A stretch of 64,000 nt of DNA from Bradyrhizobium sp. CCBAU 53338. Lineage in GTDB: Bacteria; Pseudomonadota; Alphaproteobacteria; Rhizobiales; Xanthobacteraceae. Position numbers and translations under genes: made by a program. Positions 34,871 through 44,960 of the stretch are shown piece by piece. The stretch covers positions 7,165,501 through 7,229,500 of the forward strand of contig NZ_CP030048.1 of NCBI RefSeq assembly GCF_015291665.1, written 5' to 3'. Position 1 is the stretch's first letter, and each line of letters starts with the position of its first letter. Below the pieces are notes generated by a model that did no database searches, had not been told where the DNA came from, and was given only the letters and a program-made list of their open reading frames with translations.

Positions 34871-37609
34871 ATGACGATGCAACAGCCCATTCCCGTACCG
34901 CCACCCGACGAAGCGCCCGCGCCGCAGGCGGAAGCCGCCGCGCGCGTCACGCCGATGATGGAACAGTACCTGGAGATCAAGGCGGCGCATCAGGGCCTGC
35001 TGCTGTTCTACCGGATGGGCGATTTCTACGAGCTGTTCTTCGAGGACGCCGAGATCGCCTCCAGGACGCTCGGCATCGTCCTGACCAAGCGCGGCAAGCA
35101 CCAGGGCAACGATATCCCGATGTGCGGCGTGCCGGTCGAGCGCTCCGAGGATTATCTGCATCGCCTGATCTCCGCCGGCCACCGGGTCGCGGTGTGCGAG
35201 CAGACCGAGGATCCTGCCGCCGCAAAGGCGCGCGGCAACAAGAGCGTGGTGCGCCGCGGCGTGGTGCGGCTGGTCACGCCGGGCACGCTGACCGAGGACA
35301 CGCTGCTCGATGCGCGTGCCAACAACTATCTGCTGGCGATCGCGCGAGCGCGCTCGTCCGCCGGCGGCGACCGCTTCGGCCTCGCCTGGATCGACATCTC
35401 GACCGCTGAATTCACCGTGACCGAAGTCTCCGGCGGCGAGCTTGCCGCGACGCTGGCACGCATCAACCCGAACGAGGCCATCGTCACCGACGCGCTCTTT
35501 GGCGACAACGAGCTCGGACAGACCTTGCGCGAGCTGCCGGCGGTGACGCCGGTGACACGTGACGTCTTCGACGGCGCCACCGCGGAAAAGCGGCTGTGCG
35601 ACTATTTCGCCGTCGCGACCATGGATGGCCTCGCACAGCTCACGCGGCTCGAAGCCGCCGCCGCGGCCGCGGCCGTCACCTATGTCGACCGCACCCAGGT
35701 CGGCAAGCACCCGCCGCTGTCGCCGCCCGCGCGCGAAGCCTCCGGCGCGACCATGGCGATCGATCCCGCCACCCGCGCCAATCTCGAGCTGACGCGCACG
35801 CTCGCGGGCGAACGCCGCGGCTCGCTGCTCGATGCGATCGACTGCACGGTGACCTCTGCCGGCTCGCGCCTGCTGGCGCAGCGGCTCGCTGCGCCGCTGA
35901 CGGATGCCCCGGCGATCGCGCGGCGGCTCGATGCCGTCAGCGCCTTCGTCACGGATTCGGCGACACGAGAGGACATCCGCAGCATCCTGCGCGGTGCACC
36001 CGACATGTCGCGCGCGCTCGCCCGGCTCTCGGTCGGCCGCGGCGGCCCGCGCGACCTTGCCGGCCTGCGCGACGGCATCATTGCCGCCGACCAGGTGCTG
36101 GCGCGATTGTCCGAACTCGACCAGCCGCCGCTGGAAATCGCCGCGGTGATGGCGGCGCTCGAGCGTCCCTCGCGCGAGCTCGCCGCGGAATTTGCAAGCG
36201 CGCTCGACGAGCAGCTGCCGCTGATCAAGCGCGACGGCGGCTTCGTCCGTGCCGGCTACGAGCCGGCCCTCGACGAAGCGCGAAACCTGCGCGACGCCTC
36301 GCGCCTCGTCGTGGCCTCGATGCAGGCGCGCTACGCCGACGACACCGGCGTGAAAGGCCTCAAGATCCGCCACAACAACGTGCTCGGCTATTTCGTCGAG
36401 GTCACCGCGCAGCATGGCGACAAGCTGATGTCGGCGCCGTTGAACGCGACCTTCATCCATCGCCAGACGCTGGCGGGCCAGGTGCGCTTCACGACGTCCG
36501 AGCTCGGCGAGATCGAAGCCAAGATCGCCAATGCCGGCGACCGTGCGCTCGGCCTCGAGCTCGAAATCTTCGAACGGCTCTGCGCCAAGGCGCTCGCGAT
36601 CAGCGACGACCTGCGCGCCGCGGCGCAAGGCTTTGCGCTGCTCGACGTCGCGACGTCGCTGGCCAAGCTTGCCGTCGACGAGAACTACGTACGGCCCGAG
36701 GTCGACGGCTCGCTCGGCTTCGCCATCGAGGCCGGCCGCCATCCCGTGGTCGAGCAGGCGCTGAAGCGCAACGGCGAGCCGTTTATCGCCAATGCCTGCG
36801 ATCTCTCGCCGAGCCCCGCGCAAAAGTCCGGTCAGCTCTGGCTGCTCACCGGTCCGAACATGGCCGGCAAGTCGACCTTCCTGCGCCAGAACGCATTGAT
36901 CGCGCTGCTCGCACAGATCGGCAGCTTCGTGCCGGCCACGCGCGCGCGGATAGGCATCATCGACCGCCTGTTCTCGCGCGTCGGCGCCGCCGACGATCTC
37001 GCCCGCGGCCGCTCCACCTTCATGGTGGAGATGGTCGAGACGGCTGCGATCCTCAACCAGGCCGGCGAGCGCGCTCTGGTCATCCTGGACGAGATCGGCC
37101 GCGGCACCGCGACCTTCGATGGCCTCTCCATTGCTTGGGCCGCGATCGAGCATCTGCACGAGAGCAACCGTTGCCGCACGCTGTTCGCCACGCACTATCA
37201 CGAGCTGACCGCGCTTTCGGCGAAACTGCCGCGCATGTTCAACGCCACGGTGCGCGTGAAGGAATGGCAGGGTAATGTCGTGTTCCTGCACGAGGTGCTC
37301 CCCGGATCGGCCGACCGCTCCTACGGCATCCAGGTCGCCAAGCTCGCAGGACTTCCGCCGGCAGTAATCACGCGCGCGAAATCTGTACTGGCAAAACTCG
37401 AAGCGCAGGACCGCGGCCAGACCGCCCGCGCGCTCGCCGACGACCTCCCGCTATTCGCCGTCCCCTCACGCGCCGCCGCGGAAGCCGCGCCGCCGACCGA
37501 GGCCGAGCTGCTGATGGACGCGGTCAAGGCGCTGCACCCGGACGAAATGTCGCCGCGCGAAGCGCTGGACGCGCTCTATGCGTTGAAGGCCAAGCTGCCG
37601 AAACAGTGA
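34871..37609 (+). CDS. mutS: DNA mismatch repair protein MutS
   Basis: 912 residues. The mismatch-sensing N-domain has the Phe-x-Glu motif in [13 protein letters not shown] (stacking Phe and Glu). The core and clamp domains follow, then the ATPase: Walker [14 protein letters not shown], a [14 protein letters not shown] signature, Walker [17 protein letters not shown] and His in FATHYHEL. It recognises mispairs and recruits MutL, which is not encoded in the window. The ATG at 34871 is in a region lacking a strong ribosome site. It is divergent from pcaF. The glnD gene, a frequent neighbour of mutS in Rhizobiales, lies 2 kb downstream. Confidence 0.98.
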   Translation: MTMQQPIPVPPPDEAPAPQAEAAARVTPMMEQYLEIKAAHQGLLLFYRMGDFYELFFEDAEIASRTLGIVLTKRGKHQGNDIPMCGVPVERSEDYLHRLISAGHRVAVCEQTEDPAAAKARGNKSVVRRGVVRLVTPGTLTEDTLLDARANNYLLAIARARSSAGGDRFGLAWIDISTAEFTVTEVSGGELAATLARINPNEAIVTDALFGDNELGQTLRELPAVTPVTRDVFDGATAEKRLCDYFAVATMDGLAQLTRLEAAAAAAAVTYVDRTQVGKHPPLSPPAREASGATMAIDPATRANLELTRTLAGERRGSLLDAIDCTVTSAGSRLLAQRLAAPLTDAPAIARRLDAVSAFVTDSATREDIRSILRGAPDMSRALARLSVGRGGPRDLAGLRDGIIAADQVLARLSELDQPPLEIAAVMAALERPSRELAAEFASALDEQLPLIKRDGGFVRAGYEPALDEARNLRDASRLVVASMQARYADDTGVKGLKIRHNNVLGYFVEVTAQHGDKLMSAPLNATFIHRQTLAGQVRFTTSELGEIEAKIANAGDRALGLELEIFERLCAKALAISDDLRAAAQGFALLDVATSLAKLAVDENYVRPEVDGSLGFAIEAGRHPVVEQALKRNGEPFIANACDLSPSPAQKSGQLWLLTGPNMAGKSTFLRQNALIALLAQIGSFVPATRARIGIIDRLFSRVGAADDLARGRSTFMVEMVETAAILNQAGERALVILDEIGRGTATFDGLSIAWAAIEHLHESNRCRTLFATHYHELTALSAKLPRMFNATVRVKEWQGNVVFLHEVLPGSADRSYGIQVAKLAGLPPAVITRAKSVLAKLEAQDRGQTARALADDLPLFAVPSRAAAEAAPPTEAELLMDAVKALHPDEMSPREALDALYALKAKLPKQ

Positions 37610-37624
37610 CGGCCCTTCCGGAGG

Positions 37625-38422
37625 TTAGTGCGCCAGCCGCTTCCGGCGGCCGTTCCACCACAGCGTCAAGTTCCAGACGATGCAGGTGGCGAGGCCCATG
37701 CCGAGGCCGGCAGCCGAGCCGAAGCTCGATGCGCCGACATGGAGCACCGCAATCGCCATGCCGAAGCCGAGCAGGCCCCAGGCCGAGTTGGCGAGCACGG
37801 CCGCAGTCGGCGGACCGCCGATGCGCGGGTGCAGGATCACCATCATGCTGGTGAACACGATCGGATACAGTGCGATGACGCCGGAGACGCGCGGGCCGAC
37901 CCAGCCCGAGGTCGAGACCACGATTGCAACGAGCGTTGCGACCAGCGAGGCGCGGAACGGAATGTCGTACCAGCGGCGTGTCACCAGTGGCATCTTCACA
38001 TGGCGGTACTTTGCGAGCAGCGGAATGCAGATGCCGAAGGCCACCAGATTGGCCGCGAGCCCGGCCGTCAGGGTCCAGTCGAACAGACGGACGATGGACG
38101 CCAGGACAATCCACACCCCCACAGCGCTTCCAACGCTCACGGCAAAGCTGTGCCGCTGCGCCAGCACGACGTAAGTCAGCCCGAGGAAGATCGTCGCGGC
38201 GTTGACGGGAAGGCTCGACAGCGCGCCCTGCGCAATGAAAGCAGCGTCATGGTCGATCGCGAGGAAGACATAGGAGGGCCCCGCCGAAATCGGCAGCGTC
38301 GCCACCAGCGCCCCGATCACCGGACCGGAGCGCTCGGTGATGATCGACGCCGACACCACGAAGGCGGCCGCAACCGCCATGCGCAGCAGAAGGAAGAGGA
38401 TGTAAGACAGTTCGGCCGGCAT
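37625..38422 (-). CDS. multi-pass membrane protein of unknown function
   Basis: 265 residues from ATG 38422, preceded by AAGAAGAAAAAG. About eight hydrophobic segments, for example SYILFLLLRMAVAAAFVVSA, GPVIGALVATLPISAGPSYVF, VNAATIFLGLTYVVLA, VGVWIVLASIVRLF, LVATLVAIVVSTSG and VSGVIALYPIVFTSMMVI. The line RSGPVIGALVATLPISAGP is striking and probably conserved. I do not recognise a named transporter family. Convergent with mutS (15-base gap); the OsmC gene lies 40 bases upstream on the same strand, so the two may form an operon. Confidence 0.8.
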   Translation of the reverse strand: MPAELSYILFLLLRMAVAAAFVVSASIITERSGPVIGALVATLPISAGPSYVFLAIDHDAAFIAQGALSSLPVNAATIFLGLTYVVLAQRHSFAVSVGSAVGVWIVLASIVRLFDWTLTAGLAANLVAFGICIPLLAKYRHVKMPLVTRRWYDIPFRASLVATLVAIVVSTSGWVGPRVSGVIALYPIVFTSMMVILHPRIGGPPTAAVLANSAWGLLGFGMAIAVLHVGASSFGSAAGLGMGLATCIVWNLTLWWNGRRKRLAH

Positions 38423-38462
38423 CTTTTTCTTCTTGCCCTCCCCTCGAGGGGGAAGGAGGCAG

Positions 38463-38972
38463 CTACATCCGCTGCATCGACACCGAAACCTTCGGGCCGT
38501 TCTTGATGGTCTGATAGACCACGCAGTAGCGCTCGGTGAGCTTGAGCAGGAGATCGAGCTTGTCCTGCGGCGCTGGCGTGTCGACCTCGAAGCGCAGGCG
38601 GATCTCGGCGAAGCCGACCGGGGTTTCCTTGTCGACGCCGAGGGTGCCGCGGAAATCGAGGTCGCCTTCGGCATAGACGTTGCCGGTCTTCAGCGGCACC
38701 TCGATCGCGGTCGCGACCGATTTCAGCGTGACGCCGGCGCAGGCGACCAGCGCTTCCAGCAGCATGTCGCCGGAACAGAGTTCGAGGCCGGAGCCGCCGG
38801 TGGCGGGATGCAGGCCGGCCATCGCGATGGCGCGGCCGGTCTCGACCTTGCAGGCGATGCCTTCGCTATCGGTCGAGCCCTTGGCCTTCAGCGTGATCAT
38901 CGCGGTCTTGGGATCGGTCTTGTAGCGTTCCTTGATCGGGGCCTGCATCTGGCGCAGCTCTGCGGCATCCAT
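38463..38972 (-). CDS. OsmC-family peroxide/thiol protein
   Basis: 169 residues. OsmC fold with two redox cysteines, one in LELCSGDMLLEAL and the other in LVACAGVTLKSVA, the standard pair that reduces organic peroxides. The GRAIAMAGLHPATGGSGLE line before them, and the length, resemble the YhfA/OsmC-like group rather than Ohr. Cytoplasmic homodimer. No OhrR-type regulator adjoins. It is probably transcribed with the membrane-protein gene that follows. Confidence 0.9.
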   Translation of the reverse strand: MDAAELRQMQAPIKERYKTDPKTAMITLKAKGSTDSEGIACKVETGRAIAMAGLHPATGGSGLELCSGDMLLEALVACAGVTLKSVATAIEVPLKTGNVYAEGDLDFRGTLGVDKETPVGFAEIRLRFEVDTPAPQDKLDLLLKLTERYCVVYQTIKNGPKVSVSMQRM

Positions 38973-39026
38973 CTCGTTCTCTCCCGGGAAAATTGCTCTC
39001 CGATGTACCGGCTCGGGGCGAAATTG

Positions 39027-39206
39027 TCACCACCACACGGCCTGACCGGGACCCTGGGTTGCGTCACGGTCGGGCATGTTGCGATCGAGCGAACGGTCGA
39101 GTGACGTCAGCACGCTTCGTTTGAAGTTCTCGAACAACGGCGAATTGCGGTCGCGCGGCCGCATCACCGTTACGCGGTCGGCCAGCGCCATAGCCTCGTC
39201 GATGTC
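39027..39206 (-). pseudogene. remnant of an ABC-transporter ATPase (C-terminal piece)
   Basis: The minus frame reads DIDEAMALADRVTVMRPRDR followed by about 40 residues to a TGA at 39027. HDIDEA-x-x-LADRV-x-V-M is the H-loop and following strand of nitrate/taurine-type ABC ATPases. Here the frame upstream loses all similarity (no Walker A, no signature, no H-loop His), so only the last 60 codons survive. The rest of the 609-base gap (38973-39581) holds no credible gene; weak open frames occur on both strands at 39210-39350. Confidence 0.5.
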
Positions 39207-39581
39207 ACCGGCTGCTCGCGGTGCACGAGGAGACCCGCAAACATTCGCTGGCGAACTACGACGACCTTGAGGAAGGTCTTCATCGCGTCGCAAGGCTGCC
39301 CGACGCTGTCGTCGTCAAGCAGCTCAGGAACCGAGTTCGCCCGCAGCCGCATCGGTGCGGATCCAGGTCGGCCCAGACGCCTGGATCGCCGCAGGTCGCG
39401 CGGAAAGCAAGAAATTTCATGTTTTCAATGGGTTACATCCTGAGTTCACCGAGAAAATCAGACCCTTGAAAGCGTGTGGCCTGAGAACAATTTTGCTTCG
39501 GCGGGCCTTTTCCAGCATGGAACGACACTTGCCAGAGAATGGCTGATGACAGCGCCTGTCAGCTCTTATATCCGGTGAGAC

Positions 39582-42371
39582 ATGGACACCGTTGCGACCG
39601 AGCACAAGCCAGAGCTGGATGATCGCTTCGACACGGCGCGGATCACCGCCGCGGTCGATGCGCTTGCCGAAAAGCATCAGGGACGCGAGGACACGTTCCG
39701 CACCGCCGTGGCGCAACTGCTCAAGGCCGAGCTGATCGCCGCACGCGCCGCAGCGCAAGCGATCCTGCTGAAGGACCGCCACGGCCGCCGCTGCGCCGAG
39801 CGTCTCTGCCACGTGCAGGATGAGATCATCCGCATCCTCTATTCGGCCGCGACGCGCCATCTCTACCGCTCGCCGATCCCGAGCGGGGCGGAGCGCATGG
39901 CGGTGGTGGCGACCGGCGGCTACGGCCGCGGCCTGATGGCCCCCGAGTCCGATATCGATCTGCTGTTCATCCTTCCTTACAAGCAAACCGCCTGGGGCGA
40001 GCAGGTCGCAGAGGCCATCCTCTATTGTCTGTGGGATATGGGGTTGAAGGTCGGCCACGCCACGCGCTCGGTCGACGAGTCGATCCGGCAGGCGCGGGGC
40101 GACATGACCATCCGTACCGCGATCCTGGAGACGCGCTTCCTCACCGGCGACCAGCCGCTCTATAACGAGCTGGTCGAGCGCTTCGACAAGGAAGTGGTGC
40201 AGGGTACGGCGTCCGAATTCGTCACCGCCAAGCTCGCCGAACGCGAGGAGCGGCATCGCCGCGGCGGCCAGTCGCGCTATCTGGTGGAGCCCAACGTCAA
40301 GGACGGCAAGGGCGCGCTGCGCGACCTGCACACGCTGTTCTGGATCGCCAAATACGTCTATCGCGTCCGCGACACCGACGAACTGGTCGAGCGCGGCGTG
40401 TTCGACGCGCAGGAATATCGCAGCTTCCGCCGCTGCGCCGACTTCCTCTGGTCGGTGCGCTGCAATCTGCATTTCTACTGCAACCGTGCCGAGGAGCGCC
40501 TTTCCTTCGATCTCCAGCGCGAGATCGCGATCAGGCTCGGCTACACCTCGCATCCCGGCATGCAGGACGTCGAGCGCTTCATGAAGCACTACTTCCTGGT
40601 CGCCAAGGAAGTCGGCAACCTCACCGCCATCCTCTGCGCCAAGCTCGAGGACCAGCAGGCCAAGCCCGCGCCGGTGCTGAGCCGGATGATGGCGCGGCTG
40701 CGCCCGACCCAGGCGAAGCGGCGCGTCCCTGACAGTGACGACTTCATCGTCGACAACAACCGCATCAATGTCGCCGCGCCCGACGTGTTCAAGCACGATC
40801 CGGTCAATCTGATCCGCATCTTCCGCCTGGCTCAGAAGAACAACCTCGCCTTCCATCCGGATGCGATGCGCGACGTGACGCGCTCGCTCGGCCTGATCAA
40901 CGCGCAGATGCGCGAGAATCCCGAGGCCAACCGTCTCTTCATGGAGATCCTGACCTCCGACAACGCCGAGATCGTGCTACGGCGGATGAACGAGACCGGC
41001 GTGCTCGGCCATTTCATCCGCGCCTTCGGCAAGATCGTCTCGATGATGCAGTTCAACATGTATCATCACTACACGGTCGACGAGCACCTGATCCGCTGCG
41101 TCGGATTCCTCCAGGACATCGAGCGCGGCGGCATCGAGGAATTCGCCCTCGCCAGCGACCTGATGCGCAAAATTCGCCCCGAGCATCGCCCGGTCATCTA
41201 CATCACGACACTGCTGCACGACATCGCCAAGGGACGGCCGGAAGATCATTCGATCGCCGGCGCCAAGGTCGCACGCCGGCTCTGCCCGCGGCTCGGCTTC
41301 AGCGCGGCCGACACCGAGCTGGTGGCCTGGCTGATCGAGGAACATTTGACGATGTCCACGGTCGCGCAGTCGCGCGACCTCTCCGACCGCAAGACCATCG
41401 AGAATTTCGCTGCCGTGGTGCAATCGGTCGAGCAGATGAAGCTCTTGACCATCCTGACCACCGCCGACATCCGCGGCGTCGGTCCCGGCGTGTGGAACGG
41501 CTGGAAGGCGCAGCTTTTGCGCTCGCTGTATTACGAGACCGAGCCGGTGCTGACCGGCGGCTTCTCGGAGGTTGACCGCGGCAAGCGCCTCACGGCCGCC
41601 TATGCCGAATTCCGGCACGCCTTCGCCGAGTGGCCGACGGACGAACTCGATGCCTATGTCGGCCGGCACTATCCGGCCTACTGGCTCAAGGTCGAGCTGC
41701 CGCGGAAAATTCGCCATGCGCGTTTCGTCCGCTCCAGCGAGCAGGCCGGCCACAAGCTGGCGATCAATGTCGGCTTCGACGAGGTGCGCGGCGTCACCGA
41801 GCTCACCATCTTCGCCGCCGATCATCCCTGGCTGCTCTCGATCATCGCAGGCGCCTGCGCCTCGGCCGGCGCCAACATCGTCGACGCGCAGATCTACACC
41901 ACGACCGACGGCCGCGCGCTGGATACGATCTCGATCTCCCGGGAGTACGACCGCGACGAGGACGAGGGACGGCGCGCCACCCGCATCGGCGAGATGATCG
42001 AGGACGTGCTGGAAGGCAAGCTGCGCCTGCCCGAAGTGGTGGCGCGACGCACCGTGCGCAGCAAGGCAAAGCCGTTCGTGATCGAGCCTGAGGTGACCAT
42101 CAACAACCAATGGTCCGACCGCTACACCGTGATCGAGGTTTCGGGCCTCGACCGCCCCGGCCTGCTCTACGAGCTGACCACCGCGATCTCGAAGCTCAAC
42201 CTCAACATCGCCTCGGCCCATGTCGCGACCTTCGGCGAACGCGCGCGCGACGTGTTCTACGTGACCGACCTGCTCGGCGCGCAGATCAACGCACCGACCC
42301 GCCAGGCCGCGATCAAGAGTGCGCTGACCCATGTGATGGCCGGCGACAAGGCGGTTCAGCCGGCGGCGTGA
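39582..42371 (+). CDS. glnD: [protein-PII] uridylyltransferase / uridylyl-removing enzyme
   Basis: 929 residues with the full GlnD order. The nucleotidyltransferase has GGYGRGLMAPESDIDLLFI (two catalytic Asp). A PII-UMP transferase helical region follows. The HD domain has TLLHDIAKGRPEDHS. Two ACT domains (VRGVTELTIFAADHPWLLS and VIEVSGLDRPGLLYELTTAI) sense glutamine. It uridylylates PII proteins under nitrogen limitation and removes the UMP when glutamine is high, controlling glutamine synthetase, NtrBC and nitrogen-fixation genes. ATG 39582 chosen from family length. Confidence 0.98.
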   Translation: MDTVATEHKPELDDRFDTARITAAVDALAEKHQGREDTFRTAVAQLLKAELIAARAAAQAILLKDRHGRRCAERLCHVQDEIIRILYSAATRHLYRSPIPSGAERMAVVATGGYGRGLMAPESDIDLLFILPYKQTAWGEQVAEAILYCLWDMGLKVGHATRSVDESIRQARGDMTIRTAILETRFLTGDQPLYNELVERFDKEVVQGTASEFVTAKLAEREERHRRGGQSRYLVEPNVKDGKGALRDLHTLFWIAKYVYRVRDTDELVERGVFDAQEYRSFRRCADFLWSVRCNLHFYCNRAEERLSFDLQREIAIRLGYTSHPGMQDVERFMKHYFLVAKEVGNLTAILCAKLEDQQAKPAPVLSRMMARLRPTQAKRRVPDSDDFIVDNNRINVAAPDVFKHDPVNLIRIFRLAQKNNLAFHPDAMRDVTRSLGLINAQMRENPEANRLFMEILTSDNAEIVLRRMNETGVLGHFIRAFGKIVSMMQFNMYHHYTVDEHLIRCVGFLQDIERGGIEEFALASDLMRKIRPEHRPVIYITTLLHDIAKGRPEDHSIAGAKVARRLCPRLGFSAADTELVAWLIEEHLTMSTVAQSRDLSDRKTIENFAAVVQSVEQMKLLTILTTADIRGVGPGVWNGWKAQLLRSLYYETEPVLTGGFSEVDRGKRLTAAYAEFRHAFAEWPTDELDAYVGRHYPAYWLKVELPRKIRHARFVRSSEQAGHKLAINVGFDEVRGVTELTIFAADHPWLLSIIAGACASAGANIVDAQIYTTTDGRALDTISISREYDRDEDEGRRATRIGEMIEDVLEGKLRLPEVVARRTVRSKAKPFVIEPEVTINNQWSDRYTVIEVSGLDRPGLLYELTTAISKLNLNIASAHVATFGERARDVFYVTDLLGAQINAPTRQAAIKSALTHVMAGDKAVQPAA

Positions 42372-42381
42372 GGAGCGAGGC

Positions 42382-42894
42382 CTAAACCGCCACGCCCTCG
42401 TGCCGCAGCAGCCAGCGCTTGCGCTCGAGGCCGCCGCCATATTTCACCAGCGAACCGTCTGCACCGATCAGGCGATGGCACGGCAGCACAACGCTGATCG
42501 GATTGGAGCCGTTGGCGTGGCCGACGGCACGAATGGCTTTCGGCATCTCGATCTTCGCGGCCAGCGTGCCGTAGCTCATCGTGGTGCCCGCCGGAATCTT
42601 CGCGAGCGCCGTCCAGACCTTCTGCTGGAACGGCGTGCCGGCGACGCGCCAGGCGATTCGTGCGAGTTGACCGAGATCGCCTTCGAAATATGCCGAGAGC
42701 GCGGCCTTCATCGCGGTTGGCGCGGGCTGATCGATCAGGTTCACCGCGCCATGATGCAGGCGCAGCAGATCGCGCATGCGGTGCTCGTAATCGTCCCAAT
42801 CGAGCGCGCGCAGCGCGCCATCTGCGTCCGTGACGAGCAGCGCCGTACCAATCGGTGTCGCCAGCCGATCGAGGCCGAAGCGTTCAGGCGTCAT
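42382..42894 (-). CDS. ogt: methylated-DNA--protein-cysteine methyltransferase
   Basis: 170 residues from ATG 42894; ATGs at 42912 and 42945 are alternatives. The active-site Cys is in SVVLPCHRLIGADGSL (PCHR). The helix-turn-helix RAVGHANGSNPIS and the TPFQQKVWTALAKIPAGTTMSYG line complete the C-terminal DNA-binding half. The N-terminal half is of the Ogt, not the Ada, type, with no extra zinc or AraC domains. It removes alkyl groups from O6-guanine by suicide transfer. Convergent with glnD (10-base gap). Confidence 0.93.
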   Translation of the reverse strand: MTPERFGLDRLATPIGTALLVTDADGALRALDWDDYEHRMRDLLRLHHGAVNLIDQPAPTAMKAALSAYFEGDLGQLARIAWRVAGTPFQQKVWTALAKIPAGTTMSYGTLAAKIEMPKAIRAVGHANGSNPISVVLPCHRLIGADGSLVKYGGGLERKRWLLRHEGVAV

Positions 42895-43004
42895 CGTTGA
42901 TCGAGCGAGCATTACGGCACCATCACGTCGGAACACGGTTCGCACTTGCCATGCCTGATATGCTAACGTCCACCCGAAAGCTGACGCTTTCGGGGGAGCT
43001 CAAC

Positions 43005-43367
43005 TTGATTCTCATTGCCAATGTCCTGGTGGCGCTGGTCGCCGCGCTGCACGCCTATTTCCTGATCCTGGAGATGTTCCTTTGGGACAAGCCACAGGGC
43101 TTGAAGGTTTTCCGCAACACGCCCGAGAAGGCCGAGATGACGAAAGTGCTCGCCGCCAATCAGGGGCTCTATAACGGCTTCCTCGTCGCCGGCCTGATCT
43201 GGGGTCTGGTCCACGGCAACCCGGCCTTCGCGTTCCAGATCAAGATCTTCTTCCTGCTCTGCGTGATCGTGGCCGGCGCCTATGGCGCGGCGACCGTCAG
43301 CACGCGCATCCTGATCGTACAGGCGCTGCCGGCAGCGATCGCAATGGCTGCATTGTTCCTTGCTTAA
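43005..43367 (+). CDS. DUF1304 membrane protein
   Basis: 120 residues from TTG 43005, chosen because GGGGGAG ends 6 bases upstream and because family members start just before the first helix; an ATG at 42960 would add 15 residues. Four helices: LILIANVLVALVAALHAYFLILEMFLW, then the short amphipathic KPQGLKVFRNTP, NQGLYNGFLVAGLIWGLVHG, IKIFFLLCVIVAGAYGAATV and a last ALPAAIAMAALFLA. The E-M-x-x-W and NQGLYNGF motifs are diagnostic. Function unknown; often found beside alkylation-repair or stress genes, as here beside ogt (divergent). Confidence 0.85.
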   Translation: MILIANVLVALVAALHAYFLILEMFLWDKPQGLKVFRNTPEKAEMTKVLAANQGLYNGFLVAGLIWGLVHGNPAFAFQIKIFFLLCVIVAGAYGAATVSTRILIVQALPAAIAMAALFLA

Positions 43368-43378
43368 GTTCTTGGCCC

Positions 43379-43418
43379 AGTGCTTGGCCTGAAGCGCTAG
43401 TGCTTGGCCTGAGACGCT
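43379..43418. repeat. 20-bp tandem duplication (two units)
   Basis: AGTGCTTGGCCTGAAGCGCT (43379-43398) is followed directly by a copy differing at two adjacent positions (43399-43418). A degenerate third start, AGTTCTTGGCCC, precedes it. It lies between the DUF1304 stop and the first binding-protein gene. Confidence 0.7.
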
Positions 43419-43548
43419 AAGGCGCAGCGCCGTGATCCTTGCGTGCGGCCTGCCCTTCCTCCACACTCTTCGGCAGCGATGGCGACCGTTGCAAACAACG
43501 GGAAAAAGACCATCAGCCAGAAAATTCCGTCAGGAGGAACAACCCAAC

Positions 43549-44775
43549 ATGAAGACTCGCAGAGCCTATCTAGCTGCCACGGCGGCGCTCGCCTTCGCGT
43601 TCTCCGCCACTCAAGCTCTCGCACAGAAGAAATACGACACCGGTGCGAGCGACACCGAGATCAAGATCGGCCAGACCGTTCCGTTCTCCGGCGCCTATTC
43701 GGTCTACGCCAACATCGGCAAGACCCAGGCCGCCTACTTCAAGATGATCAACGACCAGGGCGGCATCAACGGCCGCAAGATCAACCTGATCCAGTATGAC
43801 GACGCCTATTCGCCGCCGAAGACCGTCGAGCAGGTGCGCAAACTGGTCGAAGGCGACGAGGTCCTGTTTACGTTCCAACTGATCGGCACCGCGGCGAACG
43901 CGGCCGTGCAGAAATATCTCAACGGCAAGAAGGTGCCGCAGTTGCTGGCATCGACCGGCGCGGCGCGCTTCAACGATCCGCAAAACTATCCCTGGACCAT
44001 GGCGTACAATCCCAACTACGTGTCCGAGGGACGGATCTACGCCAAATACATTCTCAAGGAGCATCCGAACGCCAAGATCGGCGTGCTCTACCAGAACGAC
44101 GACATGGGCCGCGACTACCTCGCCGGCCTCAAGAACGGCCTCGGCGACAAGGCCGCCAGCATGATCGTCGGCGAGGTTTCCTACGAGGTCACCGATCCTA
44201 CCGTGGACTCGCAGGTGGTGAAGCTGAAGTCGATGGGCGCCGATCTGTTCTACGACGCCTCGACGCCGAAATTCGCGGCGCAGGCGATCAAGAAGCTTGC
44301 CGACCTCGGCTGGACGCCGGTGCACATTCTCGACATCAATGCGAGCCCGGTGTCGGCGACGCTGAAGCCGGCCGGCCTCGACATCTCCAAGGGCATCGTC
44401 TCGACCAATTACGGCAAGGACCCCGGCGATCCCCAGTGGAAGGACGATGCGGGCGTGAAGGCTTTCTTCGCGTTCATGGACAAATATTTCCCTGAGGGCG
44501 ACAAGCTCAATACCATCAACACCTATGGCTACTCGGTGGCGGAGTTGCTGGTGCAGGTGCTGAAGCAGTGCGGCGACGACCTCACGCGCGAGAACGTGAT
44601 GAAGCAGGCTGCCAGCATCAAGGGCTACACGCCAAGCCTGGCGCTGCCCGGTATCAAGATCACCACCGGGCCGAGCGACTACCGCGTCAACAAGCAGATG
44701 CAGATGATGAAGTTCAACGGCGAACGCTGGGAGCTGTTCGGACCGATCATCGAGGACTCGGGTCCGGCGGGTTAG
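43549..44775 (+). CDS. branched-chain amino acid-type ABC substrate-binding protein, paralogue 1
   Basis: 408 residues from ATG 43549, with AGGAGGA 10 bases upstream. Signal peptide AYLAATAALAFAFSATQALA, then a mature periplasmic protein of the Leu/Ile/Val-binding family (Peripla_BP_6): EIKIGQTVPFSGAYSVYANIG, INDQGGINGRKINLIQYDD, IGVLYQNDDMGRDYL. The typical ligands are branched-chain amino acids, amides or aromatic acids. No permease or ATPase genes are adjacent. About three quarters identical by eye to the next gene. A 54-base tract (43768-43821) is fully identical at DNA level to 45180-45233. Confidence 0.93.
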   Translation: MKTRRAYLAATAALAFAFSATQALAQKKYDTGASDTEIKIGQTVPFSGAYSVYANIGKTQAAYFKMINDQGGINGRKINLIQYDDAYSPPKTVEQVRKLVEGDEVLFTFQLIGTAANAAVQKYLNGKKVPQLLASTGAARFNDPQNYPWTMAYNPNYVSEGRIYAKYILKEHPNAKIGVLYQNDDMGRDYLAGLKNGLGDKAASMIVGEVSYEVTDPTVDSQVVKLKSMGADLFYDASTPKFAAQAIKKLADLGWTPVHILDINASPVSATLKPAGLDISKGIVSTNYGKDPGDPQWKDDAGVKAFFAFMDKYFPEGDKLNTINTYGYSVAELLVQVLKQCGDDLTRENVMKQAASIKGYTPSLALPGIKITTGPSDYRVNKQMQMMKFNGERWELFGPIIEDSGPAG

Positions 44776-44960
44776 CGGAGTAAAATCAAACCTCGAATTG
44801 CGGGGTGGGCAAGGGCCCCGTCAGCGCCTTGCCCACTCTCCGAAGTTAACCCTACGAAGGGCGAGCATGCACCGACCTTGCGTTGCACAAGACGTTCCTC
44901 CACTATCCCGGCCGAGCGATGGCACGACAGGACCATCGACACCAACGGGAGAAAGTGCAA

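Noticed and set aside
34871..37609. Possible mutL or other repair operon with mutS
   Set aside because: The flanking genes are pcaF (divergent) and a convergent membrane-protein gene; no mutL here.
39221..39469. A plus-strand frame (HEETRKHSLANYDDLEEGL...) in the gap before glnD
   Set aside because: Codon use looks partly coding, but the opposite strand is equally plausible. It degenerates to Arg/Pro/Ser and has no ribosome site. Probably part of the decayed region.
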